NCBI RefSeq assembly: GCF_027587205.1
Contig: NZ_JAPDOD010000002.1
Location: 186,001-250,000 of the forward strand
Direction: 5' to 3'
DNA: 64,000 nt
Origin: Solirubrobacter ginsenosidimutans
GTDB taxonomy: Bacteria > Actinomycetota > Thermoleophilia > Solirubrobacterales > Solirubrobacteraceae
Made by a program: the position numbers and the translations under genes
Notes under the pieces: generated by a model
What the model saw: only the letters and a program-made list of their open reading frames with translations
The model's database searches: none
Told to the model about the DNA's origin: nothing
Part shown: positions 59,066 through 64,000 of the stretch, one piece after another
Numbering within the stretch: position 1 is the first letter of the stretch
Layout: the number at the start of each line of letters is the position of its first letter

Positions 59066-60874
59066 GTGGTCCTGGCGTCGGCGGCGATCGCCGCGCTGCT
59101 GTGGGCCAACGTCTCCCCGAGCTCCTACGCGTCGGTGTGGGAGACGCACGTCGCGATCGTGATCGGCGACCACGAGCTGGCCGCGGACCTGCGCGGCTGG
59201 ATCAACGAAGGCCTGATGACGCTGTTCTTCCTCGTCGTCGGGCTGGAGGCCAAGCGCGAGCTGGACCTCGGGGAGCTGCGCGAGCGCACCCGCCTCGCGA
59301 TCCCGGTGGTCGCGTCGCTGGGCGGGATGGTGACCGCCGCCGCGCTCTATCTCGCGATCAACGCGGGCGGCGACGGCGCCGTCGGCTGGGGCGCGGCGGT
59401 CTCGACGGACACGGCGCTGGCGCTCGGCGCGCTGGCGCTGCTCACCCGCGGACGAGCGATCCGCCTGCGCGTCTTCCTGCTCACCGTCGTGGTGATCGAC
59501 GATCTCGCCGCGCTGCTGGTGATCGCGCTCGGCTACTCCGAGCACGTCAACGTCACGGCGCTGGCCGTGGCGATCGGGCTCTTCGGCGTCCTGCTCGCGC
59601 TGCGCTGGGCGGGCACGTGGCGCGGCCCCGCGGCGGTGCTGGTCGGCACCGGGATCTGGTTCGCGATGTTCCAGTCCGGCGTCGACGCCGTGATCGCCGG
59701 GCTCGCGATCGGCCTCGTGACCAGCGCCTACCCGCCGCCGCGCGACCAGCTCGAGCGCAGCACCGAGCTGACCCGCTCCTTCCGCGAGCAGCCGACGCCC
59801 GAGCTGGCGTACTCCGCGCGCGCGTCCTTGGTCTCGGCGATCTCCCCCAACGAGCGCCTGCAGTACCGGCTGCACCCGTGGACGAGCCGCGTGATCGTCC
59901 CGCTCTTCGCGCTTGCGAACGCGGGGATCACGATCGACGGCGACCTGCTCTCGCGCGCGCTCACCTCCCCGGTCACGCTGGGGATCGTCGCCGCGTACGT
60001 GATCGGCAAGCCGGCCGGCATCCTCGGCGCGACCTGGCTGTCGACCCACATGGGTCACGCGCGGCTGACCGTCACGTGGCCGGTGCTGATCGGCGCGGCG
60101 GCGACGGCCGGCATCGGCTTCACCGTCTCGCTGCTGGTCGCGACGCTCGCGTTCACCGGCCCGCTGCTCGACGAGGCCAAGCTCGGCGTCCTCGCCACCG
60201 CGATCCTCTCGCCCGCGCTCGCGTGGGTCGCGTTCCAGGTCGTCAAGCGACTGCCGGCCGATGTCCGCGCGCGCCAGCTGGGCAACACCGCGGAGACGAT
60301 CATCGACCTCGACGACGAGATCGACGACGCCCGCGACCACATCCGCGGGCGCATCGACGCGCCGGTCACGCTGCTCGAATACGGCGACTTCGAGTGCCCG
60401 TACTGCGGCCACGCGGCGCCGATCATCCGGCGGATCCTCGACAAGCACGGCGAAGACGTCCGCTACGTCTTCCGCCACCTGCCGCTGACCGACGTGCACC
60501 CGAACGCCCAGAGCGCGGCGGAGGCGGCGGAGGCGGCGGCCGCCCAGGGCAAGTTCTGGGAGATGCACGACCGCCTCTTCACCCACCAGGACGCGCTCGC
60601 GCCGTCGGACATCTACCGCCATGCCGCGGCGCTGGAGCTCGACCTGAATCGTTTCGCGGACGACCTGCGGCGGCGCCGCCACGCGCCGCGGGTCGCCGAG
60701 GACGTGCGCAGCGCCGACGCCAGCGGCGTGTCGGGCACGCCGACGTTCTTCATCAACGGCCGGCGCCACGTCGGCGTCTACGACGTCGACACCCTCACAC
60801 GCGCGGTGAAGGCGGCGCAGACGGCCGCCGCCCGCGCCGTGCCTTCGCCAGCCGGCGCTGCAACTTCCGGTTAG
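59066..60874 (+). CDS. nhaA: NhaA Na+/H+ antiporter fused to a DsbA-like thioredoxin
   Basis: 602 residues from GTG 59066, the only ATG/GTG/TTG in frame; but family-like sequence continues upstream (GRTAWARNLAAPIRSYLHDE, then TGGAVVLASAA), so the true start is further 5', perhaps CTG 59042 or ATA 58955. The NhaA part shows GLMTLFFLVVGLEAKRE, DTALALGALALL and VVVIDDLAALLVIA with the Asp-Asp pair of the ion site. After about residue 400 the cytoplasmic-facing chain continues as a DsbA fold with CPYC at 444-447 and the cis-Pro in SGTPTFFING. NhaA-DsbA fusions are known in actinobacteria. Confidence 0.92.
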   Translation: MVLASAAIAALLWANVSPSSYASVWETHVAIVIGDHELAADLRGWINEGLMTLFFLVVGLEAKRELDLGELRERTRLAIPVVASLGGMVTAAALYLAINAGGDGAVGWGAAVSTDTALALGALALLTRGRAIRLRVFLLTVVVIDDLAALLVIALGYSEHVNVTALAVAIGLFGVLLALRWAGTWRGPAAVLVGTGIWFAMFQSGVDAVIAGLAIGLVTSAYPPPRDQLERSTELTRSFREQPTPELAYSARASLVSAISPNERLQYRLHPWTSRVIVPLFALANAGITIDGDLLSRALTSPVTLGIVAAYVIGKPAGILGATWLSTHMGHARLTVTWPVLIGAAATAGIGFTVSLLVATLAFTGPLLDEAKLGVLATAILSPALAWVAFQVVKRLPADVRARQLGNTAETIIDLDDEIDDARDHIRGRIDAPVTLLEYGDFECPYCGHAAPIIRRILDKHGEDVRYVFRHLPLTDVHPNAQSAAEAAEAAAAQGKFWEMHDRLFTHQDALAPSDIYRHAAALELDLNRFADDLRRRRHAPRVAEDVRSADASGVSGTPTFFINGRRHVGVYDVDTLTRAVKAAQTAAARAVPSPAGAATSG

Positions 60875-61286
60875 CGATCGGGTCCTCAGGGCCGATGTAG
60901 CAGGCCAGCACGGCGTAGAGCGGCTTCAGCCGCAGGCTCCACGGGTCCAGCTTGAGGCGGTGACCGTCGGCGATCAGGTGCAGGAGATGGCCTGAGCTGG
61001 AGCCGAGCTCGGCGTGGGTGAGCCGGTCCAGCCGCAGCGGCACATCCCAGCCGCCCAGCTTGCGGGCGTAGAGCACGTCGCCGTCGACCCACACGCGCGC
61101 CCACAGCACCACGGTCCACCCGAACACGGCGCCGAGGACGAGGACGATGCCGGCGAGGTAGCCGTCGGCGGAGTGATCGGTGAACCCCGCCACGCTCAGC
61201 GCGCCGAGGCACGCGAAGCCGACCAACGCGCGGACGCGGCCGCGGCCTACGAGGCGAGCGTCGGGTCCGGGCCGGGCGGGCGTCAT
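60795..61286 (-). CDS. small membrane protein with PH-like domain
   Basis: 163 residues from ATG 61286. Two helices (GRVRALVGFACLGALSVAGF; YLAGIVLVLGAVFGWTVVLW) and a soluble beta-rich part (VWVDGDVLYARKLGGWDVPL, LLHLIADGHRLKLDPWSLRL) matching the bacterial PH-domain (DUF2581-like) pattern. Tail is Arg-rich. The last 80 bases overlap the convergent nhaA gene. Confidence 0.75.
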   Translation of the reverse strand: MTPARPGPDARLVGRGRVRALVGFACLGALSVAGFTDHSADGYLAGIVLVLGAVFGWTVVLWARVWVDGDVLYARKLGGWDVPLRLDRLTHAELGSSSGHLLHLIADGHRLKLDPWSLRLKPLYAVLACYIGPEDPIANRKLQRRLAKARRGRRPSAPPSPRV

Positions 61287-61399
61287 GGCGAGGGCGAACG
61301 TACCGGCGAGGGCTGCGCCTCGTGGGCTTTTGCAGGTCACGCGAACAAAGTTCGGGCGGGGGGAGGCTTTGGCTGCGCGACTGGGATAGTGCACGCACC

Positions 61400-62422
61400 A
61401 TGATCCGGTTCTTCCTCGCGCTCGCGCTCCTGTTCCTCCTCGTTCCCGCGACCGCCGAGGCGGCCTGCGGCGTTCCGGCCGCGCGCGCCGAGTACGAGAC
61501 CCCTGCGGTGCAGGTGTATGCGAGCAAGCACCAGCTGATCGCGTGCTATCGCGCCACCGGCAAGGCGCGGATCGTCGGCGAGAGCTCCAATGACGGGATG
61601 GGGACGGATGAATCCGGCTCCGTCCTCGGCCTCCTCGGCGGCCGCTGGCTCTACACCAGCCTCTTCGCGTCGGCGGCGGAGTCCTCGGACGTGCGCATCG
61701 ACTCGCTCATCGATCTGCGCACGAACCGGGCGGCGAAGGTGACGGTGCTCGACGAGGACACCGACAACCAGGTCGTCGCCCTGGCGGGTGCGCTCGTGAG
61801 CGCGGGGGAGCACGGCGTGGTCGCGCGCTTCACCGGCGGCCGCAAGCAGGTGCTCGGCACGGTCTCCGCGACCGGGCTCGCGGCGAGCGGCGCGCGGGTG
61901 TACTGGCGTGAGGCGGGTGCGCCGCGCACCGCGCTGCTCGACCTGCCCGCCGCCGACAGCGCCCGCCCGGCGCCGCGGGCGCGGACGATCGGGCGCTGCA
62001 AGCCGCGGGCCGGGGCAAAGCTGCTGTTGCGCGACGCACACATCGTGCTCACCCGCGCCGGCGGCGCCACGTGGGCGTGCCGACGCGGGACGACGCGCCG
62101 CCTCGGGGATACGACCGACGCCTGGATCCTCAGCGACCGCAAGGTCGCCTACGTGCGTTCCGGCGCCGTGGGTGTGCTCGACGTCGCCAACGGCAAGTTC
62201 CGCGAGCTGGAGAGCGGTGGCGGCCCGGTCGCGGCCAACGAGTGGGCGCAACTTGCCGGGACTCCGGTCGGTCTGCGCATCTGGCGTGCGAGCGGGCCGA
62301 TGCCTGAGGGCGTCTCGCCGGACGTGGTCACGGCGGTCGCCCTCGGTGAAGGGGTCGGGGAGCGTTACGCCTACTGGCTGGACGCGGGCGGCGCGCCGCA
62401 GTCGGCGGTCATCCCCTACTAG
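61400..62422 (+). CDS. secreted protein of unknown function
   Basis: 340 residues from ATG 61400 with a signal peptide (MIRFFLALALLFLLVPATAE, AAC). The mature part has repeated short beta units (SSDVRIDSLIDLRTNRAAKV, GVLDVANGKFRELESGGGPV) like a beta-propeller or beta-sandwich surface protein. Two Cys near the N-terminus and two in the middle. No named family. Confidence 0.7.
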   Translation: MIRFFLALALLFLLVPATAEAACGVPAARAEYETPAVQVYASKHQLIACYRATGKARIVGESSNDGMGTDESGSVLGLLGGRWLYTSLFASAAESSDVRIDSLIDLRTNRAAKVTVLDEDTDNQVVALAGALVSAGEHGVVARFTGGRKQVLGTVSATGLAASGARVYWREAGAPRTALLDLPAADSARPAPRARTIGRCKPRAGAKLLLRDAHIVLTRAGGATWACRRGTTRRLGDTTDAWILSDRKVAYVRSGAVGVLDVANGKFRELESGGGPVAANEWAQLAGTPVGLRIWRASGPMPEGVSPDVVTAVALGEGVGERYAYWLDAGGAPQSAVIPY

Positions 62423-62429
62423 CGAGCGA

Positions 62430-62777
62430 CTACTTCTGCTCGAGCTGCGCCTTGGCGGCGTCGAGCTGCTTCTGGGCCTCGGCCGGGATCGCCGTGTTGT
62501 CGTCGACGCTGTCGATCGCCTTCGCGGCGGCGTCGTTGGCGTTGGCGACGAGCTCGTCGGCGTCGGATTGCGCCTTGGCGACATCGACGTCGGTCGTCGC
62601 GGCCTTGGTGGCGTCCTGGGCGTTCTTCATCGCCTCACGCTGGTAGTCGAGCGTCTGCTGCGTGATGTCCTTGGCCGTCTTGGAGGCCTCGTTCGTGTTG
62701 TGGTTGACGGCGACGAGGGTGCCGACGGCGATGACGGCGCTGACGCCGAGAGCAGCAATTCCGCGAACGATGAGCAT
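62430..62777 (-). CDS. small membrane-anchored coiled-coil protein
   Basis: 115 residues from ATG 62777. N-terminal helix (IVRGIAALGVSAVIAVGTLV) as signal or anchor, then a long Ala/Lys/Asp-rich helix (DITQQTLDYQREAMKNAQDA, AKAQSDADELVANANDAAAK) ending AAKAQLEQK, a likely coiled coil outside the membrane. Function unknown. Confidence 0.7.
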   Translation of the reverse strand: MLIVRGIAALGVSAVIAVGTLVAVNHNTNEASKTAKDITQQTLDYQREAMKNAQDATKAATTDVDVAKAQSDADELVANANDAAAKAIDSVDDNTAIPAEAQKQLDAAKAQLEQK

Positions 62778-62957
62778 GGTGGTCTGTTCCTTGCGTTTCG
62801 GGGGGTGTGGGGCGAGGGGAACTCTCTCTTTTTCACCCCCTGCGCATCGTGGAGTCACCCTGTCGGAAGGCTGGCGGTCGTCCGACACGAATCGTCGAGT
62901 TGCCCGCCCGCTACGCCTATGCTTTTTCCCGGTCGGACGGATGACTGAGGAGGAGCC

Positions 62958-64000
62958 GTGACGTACGAGGAGGCCGTCGCCACCCACGAGTGGCGTGTCC
63001 CGGAGCGGTACAACATCGCCGAGGACGTGTGCGACAAGCACCCGGCCGACAAGCTCGCGATGATCCATGAACACTTCGACGGGACCGTCCGCGAGGTCCG
63101 CTGGGGTGAGCTGCAGGAGCTCTCGAATCGCTTCGCGAACGCGCTCACCGCGCTCGGCGTCGTCAAGGGCGACCGCGTCGCGATGCTGCTGCCGCCGACG
63201 CCCGAGACCGCGGCGGCGTTCTTCGGCACGTGGAAGACGGGCGCGATCCTGCTCTCGATGTCGGTGCTCTACGGCGACGACGGCATCCGCCATCGCGTCA
63301 GCGACTCGCAGGCCAAGGTGCTGGTGACCAACGCGGCGAACCGCGACCGCGTCGATTCGAACCTGGTCGAGCACGTGCTCGTACTCGATGACGATGTCTT
63401 CGCCAACGCCTCGCCGGAGTTCGAGCGGGTGGACACCCTCGCCGACGACCCGGCGCAGCTCTACTACACGTCCGGCACGACCGGGCTGGCGAAGGGGATC
63501 GTCCACGCGCATCGCTACCTGCTCGCGCACGAGGAGTTCGTCTACTGCCACGACGTGCAGGACGGCGAGCGCTTCCACGGGATGGGCGAGTGGGCGTGGG
63601 CGGCGGGCATCGCGCCACTGCTCGGTCCGTGGCGCTACGGCGCCGTCCAGCTCGTGCTCCAGCGCCAGGGCGGCTTCGACCCGCGCCAGCAGCTCGACTT
63701 CCTCTCCCGCCACGAGGCGACGAACGTCTTCACGACGCCGACCGCGATGCGCTCGATGATGACGATCCCGGACGCCGGCACCACGTATCCCGAGAAGTTC
63801 CGCGTGGTCTGCAGCGCGGGCGAGCCGCTGAACCCGGAGGCGATCCGCTGGTTCCGCGAGCAGTACGGGCTGACGGTGCTCGACTACTACGGGCTCACCG
63901 AGTCCTACCCGCTGGTCGCCAACTATCCGTTCATGGAGGTCCGCGAGGGCTCGATGGGCCGGCCGATGCCCGGCTGGGACGTGCAGATCCTCGACCCCGA
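62958..64000 (+). CDS. acyl-CoA/acetate-CoA synthetase, 3' truncated by window
   Basis: Open frame from GTG 62958 to the window edge (about 347 codons). A GAGGAGG site lies 5 bases upstream. AMP-binding motif YYTSGTTGLAKGIVHAHRYL, then FTTPTAMRSMMTIP and DYYGLTESYPLVANYPFM, and VCSAGEPLNPEAIRWF place it with acetyl/medium-chain acyl-CoA synthetases of the Acs-like AMP-dependent family; it is clearly distinct from acs at 32625. The C-terminal domain with the catalytic Lys is outside. Substrate cannot be fixed. Confidence 0.9.
   Translation, partial: MTYEEAVATHEWRVPERYNIAEDVCDKHPADKLAMIHEHFDGTVREVRWGELQELSNRFANALTALGVVKGDRVAMLLPPTPETAAAFFGTWKTGAILLSMSVLYGDDGIRHRVSDSQAKVLVTNAANRDRVDSNLVEHVLVLDDDVFANASPEFERVDTLADDPAQLYYTSGTTGLAKGIVHAHRYLLAHEEFVYCHDVQDGERFHGMGEWAWAAGIAPLLGPWRYGAVQLVLQRQGGFDPRQQLDFLSRHEATNVFTTPTAMRSMMTIPDAGTTYPEKFRVVCSAGEPLNPEAIRWFREQYGLTVLDYYGLTESYPLVANYPFMEVREGSMGRPMPGWDVQILDP

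Noticed and set aside
62941..62961. A six-codon upstream frame (MTEEEP) ending at the GTG of the last gene
   Set aside because: Its codons are the GAGGAGG ribosome site itself; there is no sign it is translated for control.

Overview
The window is very GC-rich, densely coding DNA with GTG and TTG starts, ATGA/GTGA stop-start overlaps and long antisense open frames. Gene content (an actinobacterial-type iol operon, a fused NhaA-DsbA protein, GH92 and S15 exoenzymes, several lysylphosphatidylglycerol-synthase-like membrane proteins, PPK2) points to a soil actinobacterium, most likely Solirubrobacterales (Thermoleophilia); that placement is inference from gene style, not a database match. No tRNA, rRNA, CRISPR array or intact transposase was seen. 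Layout. 1-1301: the 3' end of a sedolisin-like (S53) protease and a repeat-rich lipoprotein. 1317-7179: an accessory patch bordered on both sides by the 5' part of a bcp peroxiredoxin gene. It holds a truncated bcp copy, a scrap of a serine-recombinase C-terminus, a translationally coupled three-gene operon ending in a CHAT-domain (caspase-like) protease, and an abiE-type system whose antitoxin is intact but whose toxin has lost its catalytic half. 7180-8808: intact bcp and an ArsR/SRPBCC/VOC operon. 8790-19079: exported S15 peptidase, DNA-alkylation repair proteins (AlkD-like and AlkA-like), peptidase T, an EamA exporter with divergent Lrp regulator, MFS and flippase-like transporters. 19085-19454 and 51989-52481: two copies, in opposite orientation, of a non-coding, terminally inverted repeat element with a central hairpin whose stem sequence differs between copies while the pairing is kept. 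19453-31406: LysR regulators, aldo/keto reductase, ArgS, PPK2, amidohydrolase, a protein carrying an eCIS-cargo-like LQxxxGNxAV motif with an SH3-like segment, two more flippase-like proteins, a CTP-synthase-related amidotransferase and a CBS protein. 31434-34595: small membrane proteins and acetyl-CoA synthetase. 34592-41508: LacI regulator and a tightly overlapped myo-inositol operon (two Gfo/Idh dehydrogenases, iolC, iolD, iolB). 41432-43759: a two-component system beside a VanY-like D,D-carboxypeptidase. 43890-56372: two sodium:solute (acetate-type) symporter modules, one with a DUF485 partner, one behind a LytS/LytTR two-component system; between them a secreted Ig-like protein and a 1418-residue GH92 mannosidase. 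56433-64000: a GGDEF-EAL protein, secreted proteins, NhaA-DsbA, a small membrane protein and the start of an acyl-CoA/acetate synthetase. How it fits together: the cell looks equipped to scavenge polymers outside (S53, S15, GH92), take up small organic acids (two symporters) and activate them to CoA esters (acs and the 62958 gene), and use inositol. The most unusual items are the dispersed foldback element, the CHAT/AbiE/recombinase patch inside a bcp duplication, a 115-residue C-terminal domain shared by two unrelated exoenzymes, and the orphan eCIS-like cargo.
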